Source: Numida meleagris (lineage: Eukaryota; Chordata; Aves; Galliformes; Numididae). Taken from it: 64,000 nucleotides of DNA. Below the pieces are notes generated by a model. The model was not told the origin of the DNA, did no database searches, and was given only the letters and a program-made list of their open reading frames with translations. The position numbers were made by a program, and so were the translations under genes. The DNA lies in the NCBI RefSeq assembly GCF_002078875.1, contig NC_034419.1:16957090-17021089 (forward strand), given 5' to 3'. This document shows, piece after piece, positions 14,201 through 26,280 of this stretch. Each line of letters opens with the position of its first letter. The stretch's first letter is position 1.

Positions 14201-15551
14201 GGTAAGCCCCACAGGTGTAGCAGCTCCTAACTGGGTTCAAAATTAGGCCTTACGTTCATGCAAGTGCTTTTGGAAAAGAAAACAAAAAAGCTTTTAATTC
14301 AATTGCACCTTTCTGTTTTAAGACAGCATGCACATCAGTGGGGAAGCACTGAATGGAAGTGGTAAGATTTTATTTCTTATAAACAGAATGTAAGAGACAA
14401 AATTGGTTTTGGGAAACCAAAACTACACGTAAATTCAGAATGACAGCAAAGCAAAAGCCTGAAAACAAAAGAGCAGGTGGACCTATGAAAAAGGAGAAAG
14501 ATAATTCAAAAAGCTCGGTTTATGCACTTGAAGTCTACACTCTGAATTTTCTTTCCTTCTAGACCACTTCTCTACACCTACTTAATGCACACCTAAGTGA
14601 GATTTCAGCCAAAAGTAAAAGATATGTATAATACTGTTCCGATACTGACTGAAACATCTTATTTTCAAATCGATTGGGTTTTGGTTAGGGAAGTGGATAC
14701 TTCCCTAAATAATCCTGAAAATACAGTATTTGGATTCTGGAGTGCATTGCGCTGACTCAACAACAGTTGCATGTTCTGATTTTCTTCTGGTTATTTTATA
14801 TTTGGTTTTTCTGCTGTTATTGTTTTCAACAGTAGATGTTTCATATCAGTCACTGAGCTCAAAATCTGTATTATTTCATGCAGTTGTGCAATTTGGATTT
14901 TATAATATTCTGCAGCAGAGACATAACAGGAAGCTGAAGTATCTTGCTATTTTCCCTATTAAAATTCTGCCTAAACCACACGATGACATGTGGCTTTTAA
15001 AAAGTGTTTGCAAGGGAGTAATCAGAGAAAATTTAGCAGTGATACCAACTGCAATTAAAGACATGGAAATCTGTAAAAACCAGGAATTTTCAATTAGCTA
15101 CCTTAGAGTTAAAATTAAAAGTAATGGTAAAGTACCACTGATTCTGAGAGGGTAATGACAGATGACATAATTAGGAGAGAAACCAATTAGCCCATCACTT
15201 TCCCCAACTTCAGCTCCAACCGTGAAGCACGTGACAGCACATAGCAGAAACATCCTTGGTGCTGGAGGTGAGCATCCTTGGGAAGCAGCGAGCTCTCCCC
15301 TTGGCCACCACGTGCAAAGAAAAAAACTCCTTACGTTTTTATTGTAAATAAATTGTACATCATTTCAGGGCTTCAGTGCATAATCCTGGGCAAGTAAAAT
15401 GCCCACCGACTTGAAAACCAGCCTAAGTATGCTCAGCTGGGAAAAACCACATCTCCCTCCAAAAAACCCCAAACCAAACCCTAAGACACTCCACGTTTCT
15501 GTGGGGAGTCCTTAATCATTTGCATGAAAATGGTTAAACCACTAATAACGC

Positions 15552-15628
15552 ATCCACTAGATGTAGATACTCACTAAGTTGTTATTATTATTACATTCTG
15601 CTGAGCTCTCTGCAGCTGTTTAGACTTT
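15552..15628 (+). repeat. Unidentified 77-bp repeat, copy A of an inverted pair
   Basis: The segment begins ATCCACTAGATG, passes through GTTATTATTATTA and ends in a 28-bp stretch (CTGAGCTCTCTGCAGCTG followed by TTTAGACTTT). The reverse complement of 19961-20037 matches it with about five mismatches, which implies a shared origin. I do not recognise the family. It may be a short interspersed repeat or the terminal part of a larger element. Confidence 0.8.
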
Positions 15629-18600
15629 ACACTACGGTCTATGTATAAACCACAGGTTGTCGGTTACTTTTTGCTAGTATTTCCTATGTCACCATCATGG
15701 CAGCTACATAGTAGACCTCTCTAATGCAGCTTGAGCTGTGGCCACTGGGAGCAGGCGGAGGGTTGAGGCAATGAGTTTCTGGCTGAAAGAGTTGTCATGC
15801 CCACCAAAGTAGCTAAACTTGGGAAAAAAGGCTCGGATGTGTATTAAAGCTTCTGAAATTCCCCTCAAAATTTTTGAAATCTATTTCCTCTTTTGCTTAA
15901 AACTATTTTTTGCTTATTAGAAAAAACGTAAATTGCATGATGGGAAACTGAGTCCCATTACAAAAAGTGAAGAACCTATCTCAGAAACTCATTTTATTCC
16001 AGAGTAAAATGGGAAACATTCAGATTTGAAACTAATGTATACCATTAATCTTCCTGGCATAAAAGGTGAATTATTTTGTAGATAAAATATAAAAGATCAA
16101 TTTTCAGCATGCTGTGCAGGTAATTAGGCATGCAACTCCTGCGTATGGAATAACTCACAACAATGAGAGCAGCGCCACAGACCTATGTAATATCTTCCCA
16201 TTTCAATCTACACATTTAATAAGAATATTGAAATGTTTCAGCTTAAAGTGAGATCCTTGCAATTTCAGCTAACACCTAATTTTCATATTTAAATGGAATA
16301 AGGTAACAGCCCGCTTGTTTTTTGCTTCCAGAATGAGCTGGTGTCAAGTGGAAAAAAGAAGTGATACGATAAATGCGACTGCAGCACAAACTGCATTCTT
16401 CTCAGCAGCTGCATGCTGGGGAGGCTGCAGGCATGCACCACTGCCACAACACACAGCAGTCTGCACAGAAGAGCTGCCCTTCTGCCTTCCTCTATACTCC
16501 AGTCTGCAGAGCTTTTGCAAAGACTTTCAACGCTGCCCCAAATGCAAAGCCCCAAACTTGAAACCGAAACGTAAACGTTTCTAGCTCATCCCTGGGAAAC
16601 ACAGATGTTCAAGACTGGCAGCACTCCTCCTTAATCACACCAAAGAAGAACTCATGTTAAGCACAATCCCAAGCAGCACCACTGCTGGTAAGAGCAGCCC
16701 AGCAATCCAGCCTTGCCTGCTGCTAATTTCTACCTCCCTCGCTCCCCTGTGGGCCTTGGCCATTAGCTAGTGCTAAGTTTCAAACCCAACGTGACCTTGT
16801 AATGCAGAAGTGCTCCTTAACTGGCAGGTTAAATGCTCCTTGGTGCTCTGAAGGAAATCCAGATGCTAATGGAAAAGCCTAACAAAATGCTTTTCTTCTG
16901 CGTTTTATTCAGCATTGGGCTCCAGTGCTGACTAAAAACCTAATTTCTTTTACCCTGTAGCTGTGAGGGATGATGGATTAGTTTCTCTTTATCGCATTTC
17001 TGAACTAATTGTTTCAGACCAGCAATGTCATTCAAAATGTACTGGCTCTGATCAAACTGTTCACACTCTGGAAGTATGCACAAAAGTAAGAAACTGCTTT
17101 AGGAAGCAATATTTAAACGTATAGCCATTAGCCATATCCATTGGAAATGACAAAACTGTTCTTTTAATCACCTCCCCAGAACTTCATATGTAATTGCTCA
17201 GAGCGTTTTCTAACAACTCTGTTGTGCCTATCGAAAATAGTTAAAACTATTTTAAATTGCTTCCTGCCTCTAATAACAGAGGATAAAAAGATGATAGTTT
17301 AATGTATTGTTCAAATAAAAGCCATCTGATTTATTCCGAATGTTAAACATTAGTGACATAAACTAATGAAAATACGCAAGTAGAAGTTTTCAAAGAAATA
17401 TTCTAATGTTTATAGTGGTAGCAGTAATTAGTGCCACACTTCTCTTCGTAGTCTTCCACTCATTTAGGGGAAGGTACTTGGTAAAATCCTGTGAAAAGCA
17501 GTTATTTTTGTATTCCTGTTAACAATGCAATCATCAGCTCAGGATATGTGCTGGGATTGCAGACATCTCTTTCATGCCACTTTCTAATCAATTATCCTGT
17601 TTCCAAAGGAGAAAATAAAATATTTTAGTACAGAAGATAATGAAGAGTGAGAGAAAACACCCACAGTAACAACTGACGGGTAAAGACCATCCCTCAGAGA
17701 TAAAGAGAAGCACAGAATTTTCTTTTTTTCCCTCCCTAAGGCATATCTGAGCTACTTGGGGCCAGCTAAGTGGAAAAGCCTGACCTGATTTTCTTTCTTC
17801 CTGATGATTTAGTTATTTCTAACCTCTTTCTCCCTTTCTCTATCTCCCCCATCTTCCAACAAACACACCACCAAGAAGCAGCACACGGAGTTAAAGACGA
17901 ATTCTGTAAGGAACGTGGAGTGGTACCTGGTCCATCTAGTTTGCCCTTTCCCAAACAAATCCCACATCTTTTGCAGCAAGATTCTTACACCAGTTATAGA
18001 TCTTCACACTGGCTTAAAAACCTATTGTTTACAGTTGCTGCAGATATTGCACAAATACATAAATAAGGACATACCAATTTCAGCCTGCTTTACTTAAGCC
18101 TGGAACACAGGTTTACCAAGGTGCATTAGAACTCTGCTTTAGATAAAGTGTAGAACATGGAGCGAGTGCCTCTTTGTAGCACTGGTTTGTTACTGGTGCC
18201 GAGAATAATGCTCTGTCAGAGAGAAATCATTGTAAGCTCCAGCTGTGAACATGCATTATTGTCTCTTGTATGGGCAAATATAAGTGTCTCTCAGGTGCAA
18301 TTTGATTTCAAGCTGTCAGCTGAAATTTGTGCTGCTGCTGCTGACGACACCAGCAGGAATATTGCAAAATATATATTTTTAAATAAAAACACCATTTCTC
18401 TTTGGCAGATTGAGAACAGCTCGAGAACGCCATGGAACAATTTTTTAGGCCATTGCTTTTACAATATTCAGCTTACTATTCTCCTTAGAATGCACTTTTG
18501 AGCAAAAATCTCATCATGTGCCTACTGCAAGCATGATTGATTGTTCATGCCCAGACAAGTGTCACACACAATCTGCAACAAAAGCAGAAAGCAAGTGTAC

Positions 18601-19960
18601 AAAAACGGGATGTTCTGCACCTTCTACCAACACACTGATGGGCAGGAGGAAAGAAACCATGTTCTGGAGTTCTATCAGCTTGACTCTACCTTGTTTTAAA
18701 GGTATGAAATGTTTACAAAGTCAGTAAAATCAATGCAATACTTAGCTCCTTGGAAAAAGCACACTCTGATATTCAAGGGTTGTGGAAAAGAAAAAAATAG
18801 TAAAGCATCAAAATATTTCTGGTGTTTGAGCTACTTTCCATGCTACGTTATTCATAGAGCACAGTCTTGCTGGAACATGCAGGCCTCCAAATGGCAATAG
18901 AGAGACATGAGCAAAAATCTGCAAGTCTAAATACTAATTTGCAACAGACATGACATTATTCAGTGAATGATTTGTCATACCAAGCAGTGAGCAATAAATT
19001 GGGATCTATTTTTCAGTGATCTAATATTGTTTCAAACCAGTATGTCACAGCTTTGAAATAATAAGGTATAAGCTAGATTGATCACTATCATTCAAACATG
19101 GCCTCATTTATCAATTAAATCTGCGTTTGTCAGGGCACGATATTAGATGGAGGACATTTTTGTTTATTTATGTAGAAATATCCCTGACATATTGAATGAA
19201 ACACAGATCACACAAAATTAATCATGAATACGAAAGAAGCAGAATTTCCTCCTAGAGCTGTAAGCTCTGTTGGCTTCACAATGTACTTGCCATTTACTTA
19301 AGTTCTTGCAGGATACAATCATATCCCATATAGAATCCACCAACATAAAACAAACACCTAGCTTTCCAGGCAAGCTTGAAGTCTTTGGAAAGTGTAAATA
19401 ACCATCAAGAAAGCCTTCACTTCTATGATTAAGAATCAATTCTTTCTCTATGGATAAAGCAGTCCTGAAATCTTAATGTCACCTGTGTTCAAGACTATGC
19501 CTGTGTTCTCCAAAAAACTCAAAACATCTCAAATTAATAATGTTTTCTGAAATACAAAATTGTTGCCAAATTACTAACGCTGACCATACTAATCAAATAT
19601 AAGTCATGTTAATATCAATCACGATACTGGAAGACAAAACTACATGATAATCAAGACATGCATACAGCAGCAATGCTAGGGAATACCCTGAAGGAACTTC
19701 CAGATTTGCTTTACTTGGGGCTTTGTTAGTTCTTAGTTACTGGTTTTGGAACAAAATCAATAGTAGAGAAAAGTCATTTTTAGATCTCCATATGCCTGGT
19801 CTTTTCAGTTCTTGGCAGAATGGAAAAAGAATAACATTGCATGATTATTTTTTTTCAAATCTGCTGCATGTTAACACAGAAGGTTTGATATTAGACAGTG
19901 AGATGTTTGCTATACCAACACTCCTTTAAAACTACCAAAGACACACCAGTAGCACAGTAG

Positions 19961-20037
19961 AAAGTCTAAACAGCTGCAGAGAGCTCAGCAGAATATAATA
20001 ATAATAACACTTTAGTGAATATCTGCATCTAGTGGAT
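19961..20037 (-). repeat. Unidentified 77-bp repeat, copy B of an inverted pair
   Basis: On the minus strand this reads ATCCACTAGATGCAGATA, then GTTATTATTATTA and the same 28-bp block as copy A at 15552-15628. Orientation is opposite to copy A, and 4.3 kb of intron separates them. Similarity drops off just outside both copies. Confidence 0.8.
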
Positions 20038-21144
20038 TTAGATAAATCAGTTTCAGAAGCCATATTACCTTTTGAGTATTTGGGACAATGACTTGGTGAT
20101 TTGCCAAAAAGAGTCTTTTAACAGTTTGCCTGTGACAGAATTAGAATTATATACAACAATATGGCCATGTATCTGCAGAACAATGGCCAATGAGCATTGT
20201 TATCATCCAAAAATCACTGCTCAAATATTATACAGCTTCCAGTAAGAGAAACAAAAAGAATGAGTAAAATATTCTGCTATACTTTTACTTAGAAATCCCA
20301 AACCAATGATAATCATTGAGTTACACACACATCTCCATTCAGTTAGAGCTCTAACACCAAAAAAAGGCCCAAAACACCACAAAGGCAGGAAATAGCTCTC
20401 CAAGTCGGTCACTCAGAGTCACCCTTTTAGTAAATCTCAAACAATACAGCTAAAATGGGAAATGCTAAAAAGGGAGAATGCACCAAAACTCTTAAGAAAA
20501 AACTGCAGTAGTCTGTGATGCAGCTTACGCTTAACCACCAGAATATCAAAGTACATGGAAGAACCAAACACCATCCTCCTCCCCCCAAACACTAACAGCT
20601 ATGAGATACAAAGCTGAAGTTCAAGCTCAGCACATACTCCAGGAGATGTGAAGTGAAACAGACTTTCACTGTTGGTTTAAATGGGAGATGTCCACACCCG
20701 CGTGAAACTGCAAACTTTGAAAGGACAAAAGTACTATTAACTGCACAAGTGAATTGCTTCTCATTGAAAGAGGATATTCATATTAGTCACATTAACATCC
20801 GTAGCTGAGCTAAGCCATAAAATATGCATAACTGTAGAAGGGAAGTAATGTCTTTTTCCCATATTACTAAGTGGTATTTCTTCTGGTAAGAACATTGGTT
20901 TGTATTGCAACCACAATGTTGTATGTAGAGGAGTAATCACAATTTAATCAAGTCCCTTCTTTAAAGCTTTTTGCATAGAAGTAGTATAAATCTCCATCAA
21001 GTTTGCAAGAACTTAAATTGTGAATGACAAATATCAAATATTTGCAGGGCTAATGGCAAAGAGAAAACAAGGTATTTGAGGAAGTTTTCAGAACTACTAT
21101 TGTACAGAATTTGTACACTTAAATTTGATTTCTCAGAGCAACCA

Positions 21145-21230
21145 ACACAGAATCAAACAATAATCAGATCTGGAAAGAACCCCAAAGAGCTCAGGTCAGA
21201 TGTTTCTAAACCATCCCAGACAGATAATTA
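21145..21230 (-). repeat. Decayed CR1 LINE 3'-end-like fragment
   Basis: The plus strand reads CACAGAATCAAACAATAATC, then TCTGGAAAGAACCCCAAAGA. This resembles the reverse complement of the CR1 3' end as I remember it (CACAGAATCA repeated, then GGTTGGAAAGGACC-like). It is short and diverged; similarity is not clear beyond about 21230. Confidence 0.45.
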
Positions 21231-23016
21231 ACTCATTCTTTAAAACAAATAAATGAAACAACAACAAAAATACAAAACAAAGCACCACCAGCAGCCACCA
21301 ACAAACAGTTAGTGGCTATTCTGTTTAATGCCAGCTCCTTGCTAAATCAATACATCACTGCCACTGCTCGATCATCTCCACCAACCTGGCCCTAGCATCT
21401 AACCCAGATTACTGTATTTTCCTGCCAAAGTGAACACAAACATTTTCTCCCAGATAGAGCGAACTGCTCATTATTTTCTCTTTGCAGACATGTTATATAT
21501 ATATTTAAAAACATTGCTTGGCTTTCACATCATTTTTTTTGCTGTTTGAACCACTCCTAACAAGCTACCATTTAATAGATCAATATGTTACCCAAGACTA
21601 ACCAATCTGTATCATGCCAGATCTAGAGTCACTAAATGCCTGACATCACCGTGCAGTAAGGTTAGTTCAGTAAAAAAAGATGAGGAAGGATTTCTTTCCG
21701 TTCCCCATCTCCTGAAAACCTTAATGGTTAATGCTTCAATTCTCACACAAATCCGAGGATTCTAAATTATTCTTTTACCAATTGTCGATTCCATTTGATA
21801 ATTCATGGGGCCCTCAGTGCTCTCTTTTTTGCATGAATAACACAACTAGTGCGGGTGTGTCAATCATACCCCATCTGCTGACAGAGAAAAAAACCCTCAC
21901 CTCTTTCATGTGCCGGTGTGAGCCACAGCCCTAAGCAGCAGGAGCATGTTTTGTATCACCTTCTGTTTCACACCTCCAGCACTCACCGTGCACAACTGCA
22001 GTCAGTCAGGTGAGCAGCTCTGCGTGTGTGCATGCATAGGATGCAAGTATGGCAACAGCCACAGTAATTTAGACTTCGGACTGCATATAGAAGCAAAATT
22101 TAATCATCCTAATTCTTACAGATAGCCAGGGGAATTACCCATTTTCTCAGCAGCTAAAAGACAAAGCTGTTGTAAGGCTATAAAGATGATTTAAGAGTAC
22201 ATATCAGTTTGGAGAGAGAAAAATTCTGCAAGCTCAGACAGTTGTAAAATGTCACTTTATGGCGCTGTCTGCTTTGACTCTGTCAAATTTAAGAGGCCAC
22301 AATACCTACGTTATTGTATTCACGATGTTTAGCTTATATTACCTCGTCTCTGCAATTAAGTCTAATGTTTAACATCACCGACCTTCAATAATGAGACTAC
22401 TTATCAATAAAAGAAAACAAAACCTCCCTCAAGAAATAGTTACTTCCAAATATTATTTAAGACTCAACAGTAATTACCAAAGGCAGAAAATAGCAGATGA
22501 TAAAATGTACTCACAACTTCTGGCCCACAAAGAATCCATATATACAGTTTTCCCCTCAAGACAGCAGTGTTTTAATTATATCTGCAACATTGCATTAAAC
22601 TACGAAATGCTTCAGTTTCAGGAATACATGCACACACTAGAATAATTACAGAGAACAATCTGGTCTTTGCGACTGTCTGGATATAGAAAAAACTATAGAT
22701 TCATTGAGGCTCAGCACTCGTGAAATCGGGCAGAATTTAACTCCAGAAGACACTCAGCTAATTGCCAGAGATATCATAAAAGCTGGACAAGTTAAGTGCA
22801 CAGAAATTACTAAGGACTAGAAAGGCATTCCGAGACAGAAGTACACTCTTCTGGGCACAGCCCTCCCGTTTCCTCCTGCACTCACATCCTTTGGTTTTGT
22901 CTTCTCCCTCCATAGGTTTCACTGCTGCTCTGATGGACTCCCTGCCACATTTCCACTGTGACCTCGGGACATCCCGCCTTCACCCACGGTCTCTGGAAGC
23001 TCCCAGTGCCCCTTAC

Positions 23017-23112
23017 CTCCCGCACGGGGCGGCGTTCCACAGAGCAGCACCACTCCCTGCCCTTCTCGCACTGACACCGTGCTTCTCATCTTCGTCCGCG
23101 AGCTCTCGGGAT
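23017..23112 (-). CDS. CNTN3: CNTN3 coding exon, start of Ig domain 2
   Basis: This 96-nt exon has acceptor ...ctttctttctcaatag| with a good pyrimidine tract and donor GGGAG|gtaagg. Translation is (Y)[19 protein letters not shown], then [12 protein letters not shown], with a final G that starts the Glu codon of the next exon. [15 protein letters not shown] holds the first Ig2 cysteine and matches mammalian CNTN3; the PESSRT segment is more divergent. The leading AT requires the upstream exon to end in one base. T would give Tyr, as in the family's LQFAY at the end of Ig1, and this predicts how the unseen exon ends. The exon lies in a locally GC-rich patch (about 22900-23200). Both ends are phase 1, so the exon is symmetric. 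Confidence 0.95.
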
Positions 23113-24861
23113 CTATTGAGAAAGAAAGGTGAGATGTTAGGAGACAGGACGGTCCCACCACGCAGGAGTTCCGGGCTCTCTAACTCCTGCTGTCAGCTCA
23201 CGTAGGACGCAGAGTGGTTCTGTGATTCCCTGGACCGGCTGCAGAAGTGGTTGTTCAAACACAAGTGGGGATGACAGAACTAGGGCTAAAGTGAAATAAT
23301 TTACAAGAACTTAATTAAACGCATCCCATGGATAACTTTGCTCTTATGCTAGGCTTATGTCACCATCACTCTGCTAACTGAAAAGGAATCATATGCATAA
23401 CTTAAAAATAGGTCTTTAAGCCGCTGCTCCTTCCGAAATGAAGGCTCTGATGAAAATAGCATCAAGATCCTCTGAGCTCCCCAACCGACTGTAAATTAAT
23501 GTTAATATCACAGCTATCCAAAAAGCAGATCCATGTCTTTCTGAGGGGAAAAAGCCCTCCAGCTGCTCCCTGTGGGCAGCTCCCCCAGCAGCACAGCTAG
23601 GGCAGGCACTTTGCTCCTTGCATATTGACCCAGTGCTCTGCCTGGTTTTGGTCTTCTGTGACCATTGTAAGCTGTGTAAGAGGGGAACCAAATGCTGCAG
23701 GCAATGCATAAGCACAAAACCATTGAGCAGCAGTATTTATTATAACTTTAAATTAACATTCGCTCTAACTGATGACTCAAGATCTAAGAAAGTACGGCTC
23801 CACTGTAACCTTAAATTAAGCTAGATATAACCATCAATATAAATTGACCCTGAGGTTCTACCCCAAGAAAGGATTTCCATGCATCCTATCACGGTAAAGC
23901 GATATGTGACAAAATTCAGACAGAAATCAGTCAGCTGGTAATCTAAAGTTTTTTTCTATAACTTTTTAAAGGATATTAATACATACAGATGCTCAAAAAG
24001 GAAGAGAAGTCTTTAAAATAAGGCTGTATCTGTAACCAAGCATAATACGAGGGAGTTGACCAACAGTAGCTATTTCCCAAAACATAATATTTTTTTTAAT
24101 ATTGAAAAGCAACAGCTGCTGCAGTCTGAACACTGAACAAGAGTGATTAGAATTTCAATGCTTCATTTAAAAAAAAAATACATTTGCTGCCACAATAAGA
24201 TATTGTTCTGTTACTCTCTGTTACTGCACATAGAGGGTTTCTTAAAAGCGTTGCTTTCAGCTATCCAATTGAATTTCTCTGTAAGTACATCTCAAGGACC
24301 TATGTCCTCACTCACATAATGAGTTCAGATCCTTTGGCTAGACGTGTTTTGGAGTTCATAAGCAACCACAACTAAACTGATTTCACTGGGAGATCAAAAT
24401 AGTCTGCCTCAGAATTTGTTACGGGTCTTTTAAACATCATTCTCTCCCCTCTATCAATATAAATATCCAATATAAATTCATCAGCCCTTCCTAGCACTTC
24501 CACCGAGTCACTAAGAGGGGAACTAAGAGCTAACAGCATCCCCACTGCCCTCATCCCAGCAGGGCACAGAAGGAGCTGAGGAAGGTGAGTTGTGGAACAC
24601 CAGCCAGAATGGAATTAATACGCAGAAATTTCCAACATCGCCTTCACTTGCACCTTTAAGAATTTTTCCTACCTGGATTATAGGCCTTTTTTCCAATGCC
24701 ATACATCTTAGGGGAAGAGGCATTCTGTTCTATAATAGGATGAAAATAACGATGCAATTTGGATGCAAAAAATTACAATATATATGTATTTTATGTATAA
24801 AATGAATTTAGATGGAATTTCACCCTCCTTACACCGTAACCACTGTGAGTTCCACGTCTTA

Positions 24862-25436
24862 TACGAGGGCTGCTCCAAAAGTGATGCCTGCTACATTGCG
24901 AAGCTGGCCCACAACATCAGAGCTGGATGGTGGTGGGATGGCAGCAGAGGTTGAACCTTCCCACCAATCTTCTGTTATGTTTTATTGCCTTGCAACAAAT
25001 GGCAGCAGAGGGGCAGTCTGACAGAACGGTGCCTGACACCCTAGTGTGTCTGAAGCAACGATGTGTCACTGAATTCCTACATGCAGAAAAAAGAGCAGTC
25101 ACTGACATTCACTGACACTTGCTGATGTTTGCAGAGACCAAACAGTGGATGTTAGCACAGTGAAAGTTGGACTGTGCCGGCAACATTTTCCTAGAAACAC
25201 TGCCACTGTAACAGCTGTGAAACAGCGTGTCACCTTCGCTGGTGCAGATTTTTTTGAGGGTGGCATGCAGGCTCTCGTTCATGGCTGGCAAAAATGCACA
25301 GCTAATGGTGGTGACTGTGGTGAAAAAAGTGTTTTGTAGCTGAGCATTTGCTGTATCAAATAGTGTCATTGTGCTTTTTGTGCCTGCTGTTTCCACGGGA
25401 ATAAACAGGAGGAATTACTTTTGGAGCAACCTACGT
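24862..25436 (+). mobile_element. Internally deleted mariner element, Galluhop-like
   Basis: The ends form imperfect inverted repeats: the left reads TACGAGGGCTGCTCCAAAAG and the right, reverse-complemented, reads ACGTAGGTTGCTCCAAAAG with AATTCCTCCT following. Inside, the plus strand still reads TVDVSTV at about 25142, a segment of the transposase N-terminal region, and from about 25163 RQHFP, ADFFEGGMQALVHGW and CTANGGD, the C-terminal region. The middle, including the catalytic region, is missing, and the remaining frame is disrupted near its end. Full mariner elements are about 1.3 kb; this copy is about 575 bp. From memory the sequence matches the chicken Galluhop (Mariner1_GG) family. 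It cannot make a working transposase. The left flank keeps TA; the right flank TG looks like a decayed TA. Confidence 0.88.
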
Positions 25437-25739
25437 GTGCTATTTTCGCAGTTACGCTGATGGTTTAATCACTGCTTTCTGAGCACATACATTGATTCCT
25501 CGCAACTACACCTCTTTAAAAACACAGCTGTCTGTGCTGTCCAACACAGTGCATGGGAAGGATGGGATGGGAGCAACTGGAAGGGCTGGGACTCAGGCAG
25601 CACGCTCTGGAAGGCACGCCATGCTGCGCTGCGTCACGCTGTGACCCACTGCAGCTCCACAGTCTGAGCTGGTGCCATTTGGTGCAGCACAAGTTATTAA
25701 TCACTGATTACAGTGAAGGCTGCTGTCACAAGGGAATCA

Positions 25740-25757
25740 TTTTTTTTTTTTTTTTTT
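25740..25757. repeat. T18 homopolymer
   Basis: A run of 18 T about 300 bp to the right of the mariner remnant, followed by GAGGGGG. It could be the tail of a minus-strand retrosequence, but no body is recognised to its right. Confidence 0.9.
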
Positions 25758-26266
25758 GAGGGGGAAACATGAAGGAAAGCAGAATCCATCATAAAACAAA
25801 GAATATGAGCCAATGCTACAATGAAAAGAATCATTTGTCATTAATTAGCAGGAAGCTCTCCTTCGTACCTTGCAGAGCGGCTGAAGCACCACGCTAATCA
25901 CACAGCTGCACAAGCATCATCACTCAATTCCTTCAGATATTTTTATCATCTCTACGCATTGGCTGGTGGCACTTCAAAAATAATTATAAATTACCATGCA
26001 AAATAACAATAACGTCCTCTATTACTATTACGCAACCAAGTCCAAACTTCTGACCTTGGAAAGTATTCCCTACTTATATACAAGGGTCTGGTCTCAATTT
26101 CAGGGGCCTCTGTAGCACATTTACAATATTATACAGGTCAAAATCAGACTTTCCCTGCAGAGGAGGCCTAAGAGCAATAAAAGCAGAGAGAAATGATGCA
26201 CCTTCTTACAGAACTTGCTACAGAATGAAATCACCAGCAAGGAACATCGAGTTCTCAGTAAAAAAA

Positions 26267-26280
26267 ATATATATATATAT
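26267..26280. repeat. (AT)7 microsatellite
   Basis: Seven AT units preceded by an A run and followed by AATATAAAAT. Confidence 0.85.

Larger units (their letters stand above)
11287..23016 (-). other. CNTN3 intron inside Ig2
   Basis: An 11.7-kb phase 1 intron running from gtaagg to cccaattag. It holds two inverted copies of an unidentified 77-bp repeat (15552-15628 and 19961-20037) and a decayed CR1-like fragment near 21145-21230. A 141-codon plus-strand frame at 14730-15155 starts on TTG and looks like chance. No additional exon recognised. Confidence 0.75.

Noticed and set aside
14730..15155. 141-codon plus-strand frame
   Set aside because: Non-ATG start, no recognisable domain, intronic, within chance length.
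17900..18000. Plus-strand stretch containing TGGTCCATCTAGTTTGCCC, possibly part of an old interspersed repeat
   Set aside because: The resemblance is to a common repeat phrase only; I could not extend it to a family.
22919..23161. Reading the whole 80-codon frame over the Ig2 exon as protein
   Set aside because: Only 23017-23112 lies between consensus splice sites and matches CNTN3; the residues on either side are intron read-through.
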